NCBI RefSeq assembly: GCF_022429625.1
Contig: NZ_CP092483.1
Coordinates: forward strand, 2,418,001 to 2,482,000
Source: Devosia lacusdianchii
GTDB lineage: Bacteria > Pseudomonadota > Alphaproteobacteria > Rhizobiales > Devosiaceae
Direction of reading: 5' to 3'
DNA: 64,000 nucleotides
The notes beneath the pieces were generated by a model, which did not search any database, was not told where the DNA came from, and worked only from the letters and a program-made list of their open reading frames with translations. Numbering within the stretch: position 1 is the first letter of the stretch; every line of letters begins with the position of its first letter. The translations under genes were made by a program, and so were the position numbers. Positions 7,998-16,906 of the stretch are shown here, piece after piece.

Positions 7998-8939
7998 ATG
8001 ACCACCGAACCCATTCCCGATCAGCCCAGGCGCAAGGTCAAGAATTTCTCGCTTCTGTCCAACCGGGCGGGTGCGGCCTTCCTGACGCCAGCGGGCCTGC
8101 TGGTATCGGTCTTCGTCATCGTGCCGTTCTTCTGGGTGATCTTCGTCTCCTTCACCAATAGGACGCTGCTTGGCAAGACGGCGCTCAGCCCCGAATTCGT
8201 CGGACTGGCTAACTATTTTGCGTTGTTTGATCCCTCGAATTTCTTCCAGCGCGGGCAGTTCGGCTTCTCGCTCATTCTTACCACCCAGTTCGTGCTGGCC
8301 TCGGCTTTACTCGGCCAGGCACTGCTGGGCCTGCTGCTGGCCTGGCTGATCCAGACCGTGCCCGCCTGGGTCAAGCGCATCACCGAAACCTTCGTCATCG
8401 CGGCCTGGATTCTGCCCGAGGTCGTCATCGGTTTTGCCTGGTTCGCCTTCCTTGATCGCGACCAGGGCACGCTCAATGCGCTGCTCACCGGCGTTGGCCT
8501 GCCCAAGGGCGATTTCCTGCTGAAGCAGCCGTTCTGGGTCATCGTGGTGTTCAACACCTGGCGCGGCGCGGCCTTTTCGATGATGCTATTCAGCTCGGCC
8601 TTCTCGTCCATTCCACCGAGCTATTTCCAGGCGGCCGACGTGGCCGGTGCTTCATCGTGGCAGAAGTTCAAGGATATCGGCCTGCCGCTGATCCGCGGCC
8701 ATATCGTCACCGATCTCATCCTGATCACCATGTGGACGTTCAATACGTTCACGCCGTTCCTGCTCACCAATGGCGGGCCCAGTTACCGGACCGAGCTGGT
8801 CTCGATCTACAATTATCGCGTGGCCTTCCACGACTTCCAGTTCGGCAAGGGTGCGGCGGTGGGCGTCATTATGATGCTGATCAACCTTGCCTTTGCGCTG
8901 ATCTATCTCAGCATCGGCCGCAAGAAGAAGAAGGGCTGA
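7998..8939 (+). CDS. CUT1 sugar ABC transporter permease (MalF-like)
   Basis: A 313-residue inner-membrane protein with six or so membrane segments and the EAA-type coupling loop (FQAADVAGASSWQKF ... LPLIRG) near residue 220, which docks on the ATPase. I chose ATG 7998 because upstream codons overlap the hairpin. The C-terminus is lysine-rich (GRKKKKG). The partner permease starts 5 bp after its stop. Confidence 0.92.
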   Translation: MTTEPIPDQPRRKVKNFSLLSNRAGAAFLTPAGLLVSVFVIVPFFWVIFVSFTNRTLLGKTALSPEFVGLANYFALFDPSNFFQRGQFGFSLILTTQFVLASALLGQALLGLLLAWLIQTVPAWVKRITETFVIAAWILPEVVIGFAWFAFLDRDQGTLNALLTGVGLPKGDFLLKQPFWVIVVFNTWRGAAFSMMLFSSAFSSIPPSYFQAADVAGASSWQKFKDIGLPLIRGHIVTDLILITMWTFNTFTPFLLTNGGPSYRTELVSIYNYRVAFHDFQFGKGAAVGVIMMLINLAFALIYLSIGRKKKKG

Positions 8940-8944
8940 CGATC

Positions 8945-9775
8945 ATGAAGCTCACCCTGCCCGCCTTTATCGGCCGCATCGCCTTCTCTGCTCTTGCCGC
9001 GCTGATCGGCGCCGCCTTTGCACTGCCCCTGCTGTGGTTCCTGTTCGCGCCCTTCAATGCACGAGCCGAGCTTGGCCTTGCCATTCCCGATCCGTGGACA
9101 CTGGCCAATTTCGTCACCGTTTTCGGCAATAATTTCGCCGTGCAGGCGCTGTGGAACAGCCTGATCCAGTCGGTCGGCGGCGTCATTCTTGTTGGCGCAG
9201 CGGCGACGCTGGCTGCCTATGCCCTGTCGCGCTCGTCGCTGCCGGGCAAGGGCGCCGTCACCTATGTCTTGCTGCTGTTCTCGTCGGTGGTGTCCGGCTC
9301 GGCAGCCATGGTGCCGATCTTTCTCATCGTCTCCGCCGCCGGGCTGATCGACACGCATCTCGCTGTCATCCTGACCTTTGCCGGCGGGCTCCTGCCCACC
9401 GCCATGTTTATCCTGCGCGACTTCATCGACTCCATTCCCAAATCCTACGAGGAGAGCGCCATGGTTGCCGGCGCCTCGCCCGTCCAGGCCTTTTTCGACG
9501 TGGCCCTCCCGGTCATCCGTCCGGGCATCGTGGTCGTGGTGGTCTGGGGGTTCGTGAATATCTGGGGCAGCTTCCTCATCCCCTTCATCCTGCTGCGCAG
9601 CGACGATCAGATGCCCGCATCGGTGGCCATCTACTCGTTCTATTCGGAAGCCGGCACGCCGATCGTGACCCTTCTGGCCGCCTATTCGCTCATCTACTCG
9701 CTCCCCGTCATCGCCCTCTATCTCTTCGTCAGCTGGAAGTTCGGCTTCCGGTTCTTTGGCGGCATCAAGGCCTAA
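8945..9775 (+). CDS. CUT1 sugar ABC transporter permease (MalG-like)
   Basis: A 276-residue permease of the MalG branch. The ATG at 8945 follows the preceding stop by 5 bp. The EAA loop (YEESAMVAGASPVQAF ... LPVIRPG) lies near residue 180 and the protein ends with the short MalG-type tail FFGGIKA. It pairs with the upstream MalF-like subunit. The ATPase gene starts 6 bp downstream. Confidence 0.92.
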   Translation: MKLTLPAFIGRIAFSALAALIGAAFALPLLWFLFAPFNARAELGLAIPDPWTLANFVTVFGNNFAVQALWNSLIQSVGGVILVGAAATLAAYALSRSSLPGKGAVTYVLLLFSSVVSGSAAMVPIFLIVSAAGLIDTHLAVILTFAGGLLPTAMFILRDFIDSIPKSYEESAMVAGASPVQAFFDVALPVIRPGIVVVVVWGFVNIWGSFLIPFILLRSDDQMPASVAIYSFYSEAGTPIVTLLAAYSLIYSLPVIALYLFVSWKFGFRFFGGIKA

Positions 9776-9781
9776 CGCATC

Positions 9782-10885
9782 ATGGCATCAGTCGAATTCC
9801 GCAACGTCACCAAGAGCTTCGGCAGTTTCAACGCCGTGTCGGACGTGAGCTTTTCCATCGGCGACGGCGAGTTCGTCTGCCTTCTGGGGCCATCGGGCTG
9901 TGGCAAGACCACCAGCCTGCGCATGATTGCCGGGTTGGAGACGCCGACGTCGGGCCAGGTGCTGATCGGTGGCCAGGACGTCACCCACTTCCACCCCAAG
10001 GACCGCCAGATCTCGATGGTGTTCCAGGATTACGCGCTCTATCCGCACATGAACCTGGCCGACAACATCGCCTATCCGCTGAAGGTCCGCGGCAAGTCGG
10101 TGAGCGAGCGCCATGGCCGCGCCAAGGAAGTGGCCGACGTGCTCAAGATCGGCCACCTGCTCGATCGGCTGCCGAGCCAGATTTCCGGTGGCCAGCAGCA
10201 GCGCACCTCGCTGGCGCGTGCGCTGGTCTATCCCAGCCAAGTCTATCTCTTCGACGAACCGCTCTCCAATCTCGATGCCAAGCTGCGCCTCGAAGCACGC
10301 GGTTTCCTCAACCACCTGCAGCGCGACATGGGCATGACGGCGGTCTACGTGACGCACGATCAGGCCGAGGCCATGGCGCTGGCGACCCGCATCGCCGTGA
10401 TGGACCAGGGCAAGATCGCGCAGTTCGCCTCGCCCATCGAGATTTACCGCCGTCCCGCCACCACCTTCGTCGCCAATTTCGTCGGCAATCCGCCAATGAA
10501 CCTGGTCCCGGTCGAAGCGGCGCAGGGCGACGGCAAGCTGCAGTTATCGGCGGAGGGTTTGACTCTGGGCGGTCTGGCCATGTCCTCGGAGATCGGCGCG
10601 GCCCTCGGCGCCAGCAAGACGCTGACCCTCGGTATCCGGCCTGAGCACCTTACTATTGCCGAAGCCGGTGCCACCAACACGATTTCGGGCAAGCTCTTCG
10701 CCAACGAGAATATGGGGCCGGAAAGTCTCGTCACCATCGAGCGCGCCGACGGCTCCCGTGTCACCGCCCGCATTTTCACCGACGATCATATCGAGCTCGG
10801 CGAGAGCGTGACGCTGGGCTTTGCCGGCGAGCATGTGCATCTGTTCGATGGCACGGGTGCGCGCATTCCGGCAGCCGGCGAATGA
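9782..10885 (+). CDS. CUT1 ABC transporter ATP-binding protein (MalK/UgpC-like)
   Basis: A 367-residue ATPase. Walker A is GPSGCGKTT (residue ~39), Q-loop region VFQDYALYPHM, signature ISGGQQQRTSLARAL, and Walker B YLFDEPLSNLDAKLR. A C-terminal TOBE/MalK-type regulatory region follows from about residue 240. Length is typical. It energises the importer whose binding protein and permeases precede it. The signature begins ISGGQ rather than the usual LSGGQ, a conservative change. Confidence 0.95.
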   Translation: MASVEFRNVTKSFGSFNAVSDVSFSIGDGEFVCLLGPSGCGKTTSLRMIAGLETPTSGQVLIGGQDVTHFHPKDRQISMVFQDYALYPHMNLADNIAYPLKVRGKSVSERHGRAKEVADVLKIGHLLDRLPSQISGGQQQRTSLARALVYPSQVYLFDEPLSNLDAKLRLEARGFLNHLQRDMGMTAVYVTHDQAEAMALATRIAVMDQGKIAQFASPIEIYRRPATTFVANFVGNPPMNLVPVEAAQGDGKLQLSAEGLTLGGLAMSSEIGAALGASKTLTLGIRPEHLTIAEAGATNTISGKLFANENMGPESLVTIERADGSRVTARIFTDDHIELGESVTLGFAGEHVHLFDGTGARIPAAGE

Positions 10886-10913
10886 CGGCGGTTGCTACCA
10901 TTGTCTCAGTCAA

Positions 10914-11011
10914 CACCCTCCCCCTTGTGGGGAGGGATCAAGGGTGGGGTGGTTTAGCCCGGATATCGGGGCTCTCGCACCCCCTCCCACCCTCCCCCGT
11001 CAAGGGGGAGG
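10914..11011. repeat. GC-rich intergenic palindromic repeat (REP/BIME-like)
   Basis: Two related hairpins in the 171-bp gap between the ATPase and the PHP gene. Left: CCCTCCCC, 5-nt loop, GGGGAGGG (10916-10936). Right: CCTCCCCC, loop gtcaa, GGGGGAGG (10991-11011). Between them lies a C/G-rich linker with further partial copies of the same motif (AAGGGTGGGG, CCCCTCCCACC). From general experience, C-run/G-run palindromes of this kind recur in intergenic DNA of many alphaproteobacteria. It also separates transporter genes from enzyme genes in the same operon. Confidence 0.8.
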
Positions 11012-11056
11012 TGCCGTGCTGTGGATGGGACCACATGGTGCCAACGGAATGCTGAA

Positions 11057-12460
11057 ATGACCACCATCACCACCCGCATTACCCGCGCCGACCAGGCCGC
11101 CAATCCTTATTTCTACATCCCCTTCGACGTGCCCGCAGGCACGACTCGCATTGACGTCGCTCTTGCCTACCCCAAGGCTGAAGACTGCGTCATCGATCTC
11201 GGCGCCTTCGATCCGCGCGACACGGGCTATCCCAGCGCCGAAGGCTTTCGCGGCTGGAGTGGCGGTGCGCGCGACAGCTTCTTCATCGCCACCGATGATG
11301 CGACGCCCGGCTATGTGCATGGCGATATCCCCGCAGGCCGCTGGACCGTGATCCTTGGCCTCTACAAGGTTCCCGACGGTGGCACCGAGGTCGCCGTGAC
11401 CATCGCCCTCGACTCCGCGCTTCGTACGATCGAGCCGCAGCCAGCGCACACCACGCCGGTGCGCCAGGGCGCTGGCTGGTACAAGGGCGACCTGCATTGC
11501 CATACCTTCCATTCGGATGCGAAGGGCTCGCCCGAACTATTGCACGCCGCAGCGCGGCAAGCCGGGCTCGATTTCCTCGCCGTTGCCGACCATAACACCA
11601 CCACTCAGCGGCGTTATTTTCACCCGCAATCCTCGCCCGATCTGGTTTTCGTGCGGGCCATGGAAGTGACCACTGCCGGGGGCCACGCCAATGTCTATGG
11701 CGTCGACGCATGGATCGATTTCCGCATGACCCGGCCTGCCGACGCCCACACCCTGGCGCGACTGGTCCACGATAGGGGCGGCCTGCTGTCGATCAATCAC
11801 GACAAGCCGCCCATCGCCTGGGAATACGAGCTGCCGGAAGCCGATTGTCAGGAGGTCTGGCAATCGACCTGGATGGCGTGGAACTGGATCGCGCTTGACC
11901 GCTGGCAGCAGCGACTCGCCTCCGGCCTGCGGCTCTCGGCCATTGGCGGCTCGGACTATCACCAGCCCGCCCAGCTCATGCCCGAAGGCCCGCTGGTGTT
12001 GGCCCGCCCCACTACCGTGTTGTTTTTGCCCGAGCTCAGCGAGGACGCCGTGCTCGCCGCGATGAAATCGGGCCATGGCTATGTCACCGAGAGCCCCTCC
12101 GGGCCATCACTGGTGATGACCGTGGACGGTCAGCCGATGGGGTCCGTCGTCACCAAACCACGCCAAATGCGCGCCGAGGCAAAAGGCGCCCAAGGCGACA
12201 AGCTTGTGTGGATCGACGCCACCGGCGAGATCGGCTCCGCCCTGATCGACACCGACGACTGGCAGCACGAGATCGCCATGCCTGAGGCCAAGGACTTCAT
12301 CCGAGCCGAGATTGTCGCCATCGCCAGCCGCGAGCGCCTTAGCGCTGAATTCCTGGCGCTGATCGAGGGTCGCGAGCTGCCCTGGCAGCTCCGTGGCGTC
12401 AACCTTGCCGATCAGCCGATCCGCCGCGCGCTCGGCAATCCCATCTATATCGAGGCCTGA
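11057..12460 (+). CDS. PHP-domain metallohydrolase (CehA/McbA-like)
   Basis: A 467-residue protein in two parts. Residues 1-140 resemble a beta-sandwich, binding-type domain. A PHP domain follows with DLHCHTFHSDAKG (residue ~151), FLAVADHNTTT, SINHDKPP (residue ~253) and IGGSDYHQP (residue ~309), supplying the His/Asp metal ligands of a phosphoesterase-type site. PHP enzymes hydrolyse phosphoesters or, in CehA/McbA relatives, carbamate esters. No signal peptide is seen, so it is probably cytosolic. It sits in a sugar-import operon, suggesting action on the imported ligand. The start at 11057 is preferred over 11021, which lies by the repeat. Confidence 0.85.
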   Translation: MTTITTRITRADQAANPYFYIPFDVPAGTTRIDVALAYPKAEDCVIDLGAFDPRDTGYPSAEGFRGWSGGARDSFFIATDDATPGYVHGDIPAGRWTVILGLYKVPDGGTEVAVTIALDSALRTIEPQPAHTTPVRQGAGWYKGDLHCHTFHSDAKGSPELLHAAARQAGLDFLAVADHNTTTQRRYFHPQSSPDLVFVRAMEVTTAGGHANVYGVDAWIDFRMTRPADAHTLARLVHDRGGLLSINHDKPPIAWEYELPEADCQEVWQSTWMAWNWIALDRWQQRLASGLRLSAIGGSDYHQPAQLMPEGPLVLARPTTVLFLPELSEDAVLAAMKSGHGYVTESPSGPSLVMTVDGQPMGSVVTKPRQMRAEAKGAQGDKLVWIDATGEIGSALIDTDDWQHEIAMPEAKDFIRAEIVAIASRERLSAEFLALIEGRELPWQLRGVNLADQPIRRALGNPIYIEA

Positions 12461-12463
12461 TCC

Positions 12464-13318
12464 ATGCTCATCGCCAACGCCCCCTGCTCCTGGGGCATCG
12501 CCTATCCCACGGGCAATACCTATACGTGGCGGCAATATCTCGATGAGGTCGCCGCCGCCGGCTATCGCGGCACCGAGCTTGGGCCCTTCGGTTTCCTGCC
12601 CAAGGATCAGGCCGTCCTTAAGGATGAGCTGGCCAAGCGCGATCTGGTGATGATCGGCGCCACCCACGTCCACACCTTCGGCGATACCGCGTCCGGTCCG
12701 CTGTTGATGCAGACCCTGCGCGAACTGGCGCCGCTACTGGTGTCGCTGCGCGCGCAGCACCTCGTCATCATGGACGAGAGCAATTGGTATCCTGAGGGCC
12801 AGGAAGGCGTCCTCGATGAGGTCGGCTGGAACGGTCTGACTCAGATGGTGCGCGACGCGCAGGCGCTGGTCGAAGGTGAATTCGGCCTCAAGCTCAGCTT
12901 CCACCCCCATATCGGCACCGCCGTCGAACGCGAGGCCCAGATCGATCGCATGCTCGCCGAAACCGAGATCGATCTCTGCTTCGATACCGGCCACCACGCC
13001 TTCTGGGACCAGGACCCGCTGGCCTATATGGAGCGCGTCCTCCCCCGCATCGCCTATATGCACCTCAAGAATGTCGACGGCGCGGTGCGCCAGCGCGTGC
13101 TCGACGGCCAACTGTCAATCGCCGCATCCTACGGCGCCGGGGTGATGTGCCCGCTGCCCGATGGGGTCGTCGATATCCAGGCCGTCATGCGTCTGCTCGA
13201 CGAGCGCGGCTTTGGCGGCCCCATCGTGGTCGAGCAGGACGTCGCCGCCGATGCCAGCGAAACGCCGTTGCAACTGGCAGCCCGCAATCTCGCCTACATG
13301 AACGCGATCGCCAAATGA
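12464..13318 (+). CDS. Sugar phosphate isomerase/epimerase (IolE-like TIM barrel)
   Basis: A 284-residue xylose-isomerase-like TIM barrel (AP_endonuc_2 family). Supporting stretches are APCSWGIAYPTG at the N-terminus, LSFHPHIGTAVE (residue ~145), LCFDTGHHAFWDQDP (residue ~172) and YMHLKNVDG (residue ~198), which carry the acidic and histidine metal ligands typical of IolE/IolI relatives. IolE-type members dehydrate 2-keto-inositol and others epimerise keto-sugars. It lies 3 bp after the PHP gene and overlaps the next dehydrogenase gene by 4 bp. The exact substrate is unknown. Confidence 0.87.
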   Translation: MLIANAPCSWGIAYPTGNTYTWRQYLDEVAAAGYRGTELGPFGFLPKDQAVLKDELAKRDLVMIGATHVHTFGDTASGPLLMQTLRELAPLLVSLRAQHLVIMDESNWYPEGQEGVLDEVGWNGLTQMVRDAQALVEGEFGLKLSFHPHIGTAVEREAQIDRMLAETEIDLCFDTGHHAFWDQDPLAYMERVLPRIAYMHLKNVDGAVRQRVLDGQLSIAASYGAGVMCPLPDGVVDIQAVMRLLDERGFGGPIVVEQDVAADASETPLQLAARNLAYMNAIAK

Positions 13319-14391
13319 GCCCTCAAATCAAAGTCGGCCTGATCGGCCTCGGTGAAGTCGCCCAGCTCATGCATCTGCCATTGCTGGCCGATGACCGTCG
13401 CTACGCCATATCAGCCATCACCGATGTGTCGCCTAGCCTGGTCGATTATGTCGCCACGCGATACGGCGTCCCCGTCAGCCATCCCGATGCTAACGCCCTC
13501 ATCGCCGATCCGGCGCTGGACGCAATCTTCATCCTGACACCCGACCATCTGCACGCCGAATTGCTTGAGAAAGCGATCCGGTCCGGCAAGCATGTATTCA
13601 TCGAAAAGCCTGCCTGCCTAACCGCCGACCAGCTTCGCCCGATCCTCGACATTCCACAGCACCCCGGCCAGGTGGTGTTCGTGGGCTATATGCGCCGTTT
13701 CTCGCGACCATTCCTCGAGCTCAAAAAGCGCCTGCCACAACTGGCCGAAATCCGCCACGTCCGCATTCGCGACATTATCCGCGAAGCGCCATTCTTCGTG
13801 GCACAGACCCGCAATACCTTCCGCCCGAACGATGTGCCCGCCGATATCATCACCGAAGGCCGCAGCCGAACCCAGGCCATGTTGCGCTCCGTCATGGGTG
13901 ACGACTGCCCCCCGGATGCCCTGCGTGCCTATCAGGTGCTGACCGGCCTCTCCTCACACAGCATCTCCGCCATGCGTGACCTGCTGGGAACACCCAAGGG
14001 CTGCTCCTATGCCGTCCAGCATCGCGGCGAGACGGTGATGGCGGTGTTCGACTACGGCCATTTCAGCGCCATCTACGAAGCCGTGATCGACGACGTGTCC
14101 CGCTTCGATGCCGGCATCGAGGTGCTGACCCAGCGCCAGCACTTCAAGATGAACTACGACACGCCCTATATCCGCAACCTGCCGACACGCCTCGAAATCA
14201 CCTCATCCAGCGATACCGATACCGGAACCGAGATCATCGGCCCGGTCTACGAAGATCCGTTCCGCATCGAGCTGGGTGCCTTCCATGAGAGCGTGACCAC
14301 TGGCGCCCTCAACCGCACAACACTCTCGGATTCCCTGGAGGACTTGGTGCTGTTCAAAGAGATCGCACGCCACTTCGGTAACGAAGCCTAG
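13315..14391 (+). CDS. Gfo/Idh/MocA-family NAD(P)-dependent oxidoreductase
   Basis: A 358-residue protein. The ATG at 13315 overlaps the previous TGA. A Rossmann motif, VGLIGLGEVAQLMH, lies at residues 6-19, and the conserved family segment HVFIEKPACL near residue 97 carries the catalytic lysine (EKP). Typical members oxidise or reduce sugars, inositols or amino-sugar derivatives. With the neighbouring IolE-like isomerase this looks like a keto-sugar or inositol-type pathway fed by the upstream transporter. Its stop TAG shares a CTAG with the stop of the convergent GMC gene. Confidence 0.9.
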   Translation: MSPQIKVGLIGLGEVAQLMHLPLLADDRRYAISAITDVSPSLVDYVATRYGVPVSHPDANALIADPALDAIFILTPDHLHAELLEKAIRSGKHVFIEKPACLTADQLRPILDIPQHPGQVVFVGYMRRFSRPFLELKKRLPQLAEIRHVRIRDIIREAPFFVAQTRNTFRPNDVPADIITEGRSRTQAMLRSVMGDDCPPDALRAYQVLTGLSSHSISAMRDLLGTPKGCSYAVQHRGETVMAVFDYGHFSAIYEAVIDDVSRFDAGIEVLTQRQHFKMNYDTPYIRNLPTRLEITSSSDTDTGTEIIGPVYEDPFRIELGAFHESVTTGALNRTTLSDSLEDLVLFKEIARHFGNEA

Positions 14392-16001
14392 TTCGTTGAT
14401 CCGCAAATCAAACCTGCCGCTTTTTCCGCAATCATGACGGCGGGGGCATGGGTGTTTCCGGACACGATGGTAGGCATGATCGAACAGTCGACGACGCGCA
14501 GACCCTCTATGCCCCGCACGCGCAGCGACGGATCGACAACCGCCATATCGTCAGTGCCCATCTTTGCGGTGCCGACCGGATGGAAGATGGTGGTTGCAAT
14601 GTCACCAGCGGCGCATACAAGCGCTTCGGGCGACTGGATTTCTGGGCCCGGCTTGAACTCCTCCGGCGTGTACTTCGCCAACTGCCGCGCGGCCATCAAC
14701 TGCCGCGCGGCTGTGATCGACTGGGCGGCAACGTCGCGGTCCCCCTGGGTTGCAAGGTAGTTGGGGGCAATCGTCGGATGGTCGTCGAATTTAGGGGATG
14801 CAATCCGCACGGAGCCGCGCGATTCCGGACGTAAATTGCAGACCGAGACGGTGATCGCCGGGAAGCGGTGCAACGACTGCCCGAACGTCTCCAGCGACAA
14901 CGGTTGGACGTGGAACTCGATGTTGGGCGTCTGGAAATGCGCCGCCGACTTCATGAAAATGCCGAGTTGGCTGGGAGCCATCGCCATCGGCCCCGAGCGC
15001 CACAACGCGTATTCGAGTGCTATGCGCGCCTTGCCGCCCAATGATGATTGCATTTCATTGAGCGTCCGCGTGTTCGCCACACGGAATGCGGTACGAATCT
15101 GCAGATGATCCTGCAGGTTTTCGCCGACCCCCGGCAGGTCATGGACGACTTCGATCCCGTGCTCTTGCAGCAGCCCGCCGGGGCCGACGCCCGAGAGCTG
15201 CAGGATTTGCGGCGTTCCGATGGCGCCGGCGGAGAGGACGACTTCGCGCGAAGCCGTGACCCTCGCCGACTTGCCGTTCAGTAGCAGGTGCAAGCCGGTC
15301 GCCCGTCGACCTTCGAAGATGACGCGTTCGGCTTGGGCGTGGGTGATAACGGTGAGATTGGCGCGGTGCCGTATCGGTCGAATGAAGGCGCGCACAGCAT
15401 TGAATCGGAAGCCGGCCTTCTGGTTCACCTCGAAGTAGGACGAGCCGAAATTGTCGCCGGAATTGAAGTCATCGACCTTGGGGATACCCAGCTCTTCGGC
15501 CGCCTCCCGCACGGCCTCCAGGATCGGCCAAGAGAGCCGTTGACGCTCGACGCGTAGTTCACCACCCTGGCCATGAGACGGGCCTGCCAGTCGATGATGG
15601 TTCTCCGACTTGACGAACAGCGGCAACACATCGTCCCAACCCCAGCCAGAATTACCCAGCAGGCGCCAGTGATCATAGTCGGCCGCCTGACCACGCATAT
15701 AGATCATGCCGTTGATGGATGAGCAGCCGCCCATCACCCGTCCTCGCGGATAGGCAAGAGAACGGCCATTTAATCCGCTCTGCGGCGCCGTGCGATACCC
15801 CCAGTCTGTCCGGGGATTGCCCATGCAGTAGAGGTAACCGACCGGAATGTGAATCCAATGATAGTTGTCCGATCCGCCTGCCTCCAGCAGGAGGACGCGT
15901 TTGGTCGCATCGGCGCTCAGCCGATTGGCCATAACGCAGCCCGCCGATCCGGCGCCAACGACGACATAGTCGTAGCGTCCGAGGTCGATCCGATTTTCCA
16001 T
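14388..16001 (-). CDS. GMC-family FAD-dependent oxidoreductase (choline/alcohol dehydrogenase-like)
   Basis: A 537-residue flavoprotein. The FAD-binding GxGxxG motif is YVVVGAGSAGCVMANRL near the N-terminus, GMC signature 1 is GRVMGGCSSINGMIYMRG (residue ~87), and signature 2 is SAGAIGTPQILQLSGVG (residue ~253). The C-terminal catalytic pair is H in FHPVGTAKMG and H in SGNTHAPAVM. GMC enzymes oxidise primary alcohols to aldehydes. An aldehyde dehydrogenase in the same run would complete oxidation to the acid. I chose ATG 16001 over TTG 16007. It is last in the leftward catabolic run. Confidence 0.93.
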   Translation of the reverse strand: MENRIDLGRYDYVVVGAGSAGCVMANRLSADATKRVLLLEAGGSDNYHWIHIPVGYLYCMGNPRTDWGYRTAPQSGLNGRSLAYPRGRVMGGCSSINGMIYMRGQAADYDHWRLLGNSGWGWDDVLPLFVKSENHHRLAGPSHGQGGELRVERQRLSWPILEAVREAAEELGIPKVDDFNSGDNFGSSYFEVNQKAGFRFNAVRAFIRPIRHRANLTVITHAQAERVIFEGRRATGLHLLLNGKSARVTASREVVLSAGAIGTPQILQLSGVGPGGLLQEHGIEVVHDLPGVGENLQDHLQIRTAFRVANTRTLNEMQSSLGGKARIALEYALWRSGPMAMAPSQLGIFMKSAAHFQTPNIEFHVQPLSLETFGQSLHRFPAITVSVCNLRPESRGSVRIASPKFDDHPTIAPNYLATQGDRDVAAQSITAARQLMAARQLAKYTPEEFKPGPEIQSPEALVCAAGDIATTIFHPVGTAKMGTDDMAVVDPSLRVRGIEGLRVVDCSIMPTIVSGNTHAPAVMIAEKAAGLICGSTN

Positions 16002-16025
16002 AACCAACCTACGACCTCAGATCGC

Positions 16026-16775
16026 TCAGATGACGTGTTCCACCGCAATACTGCGGCAGTCCATTTCGTATTCGAGGTCGACAACCGGCGGATTGTTGTA
16101 GTGCCAGGTCAAGCCTGCCCGTGCCGCCCCGCGGGAGACAATCTCGTCGGCAAGAAATGGGTAGAGGTTGTGAATGGTGTAGACTTGGACCGCCGTCGTG
16201 TCGTTCCAGCCAAATCCCAGTCCGCCAGCCCTACTTTCCATCTCGCAAAGAACAAACTGCGCCTTGGTGCGTAGCCCATCGGCAGACAAATCGCCTCGGC
16301 GAACGATATGATCGCGATAGGCCGCGTGCCCCTCAGGCACTTCCGCCGAGCCCGAGATCACGAAGGACGGTGTTGGGTCGTCGGAGGGCATCGTGAACGA
16401 AAACGCATAGATCGACGGTTCGGGCGGCGGGGCGATCTTGGGGCAGACGTTGCTTCTCGCCACCGGATTAAGCCCGGTCGTCAGCAGCCCCCAGGCCGCT
16501 AAGGTCTGCGTGTACTCCTCGTTGAAGGCTACAAATCCTTCCTCGGAAAACGGTGCCGGAGAGCGAAGTTCGCAGCCGGCGAAGGCGGTAAGGGGGCGAC
16601 CAGCGGCCCTGAGATACGCCTCGGCAACGGCAAATCCGTCCTTCAGCTTCAGCGGTTGCCGAAGCCTAGCGCGCTCCAGCCGAAAGCCTGGCAGAGCCGA
16701 AACGCCACCAGAATACTGAGAAACGCCTCGCAAAAACGAGTACCCCCCGGCGGAAAACTCAATAACTTCACCCAT
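16026..16775 (-). CDS. Unrecognised 249-aa protein of a catabolic operon
   Basis: A real gene on signal: AAGGAGAT precedes the ATG at ideal spacing, and the frame lies 24 bp upstream of the GMC gene and collinear with it. No signal peptide or membrane segment is seen. Distinctive stretches are YAFSFTMPSDDPTPSFVISG near residue 122, a region around GGLGFGWNDTTAVQVYTIHN near residue 187, and GLTWHYNNPPVVDLEYEMD near residue 222. The C-terminal half faintly recalls RidA/YjgF-type sequences (repeated hydrophobic strands, TTAVQVYT), but I cannot claim this. An isomerase, deaminase or hydrolase acting between the GMC and FAH steps is plausible. Confidence 0.75.
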   Translation of the reverse strand: MGEVIEFSAGGYSFLRGVSQYSGGVSALPGFRLERARLRQPLKLKDGFAVAEAYLRAAGRPLTAFAGCELRSPAPFSEEGFVAFNEEYTQTLAAWGLLTTGLNPVARSNVCPKIAPPPEPSIYAFSFTMPSDDPTPSFVISGSAEVPEGHAAYRDHIVRRGDLSADGLRTKAQFVLCEMESRAGGLGFGWNDTTAVQVYTIHNLYPFLADEIVSRGAARAGLTWHYNNPPVVDLEYEMDCRSIAVEHVI

Positions 16776-16906
16776 AGGGATCTCCTTGAAAATGCCGTTC
16801 GATCGGCCTTGGCCGTCGATATCGCTACGTGTACAGCGGGACTGACGTGGTCAGCGTTGTGCGGTTGGTGCGGACGCAATCAGTGGTGCGGCCAGTTGCG
16901 GGAGTC

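Noticed and set aside
10914-11011. GC hairpins read as an intrinsic terminator
   Set aside because: No T-run follows and the double-hairpin layout fits a dispersed repeat better.
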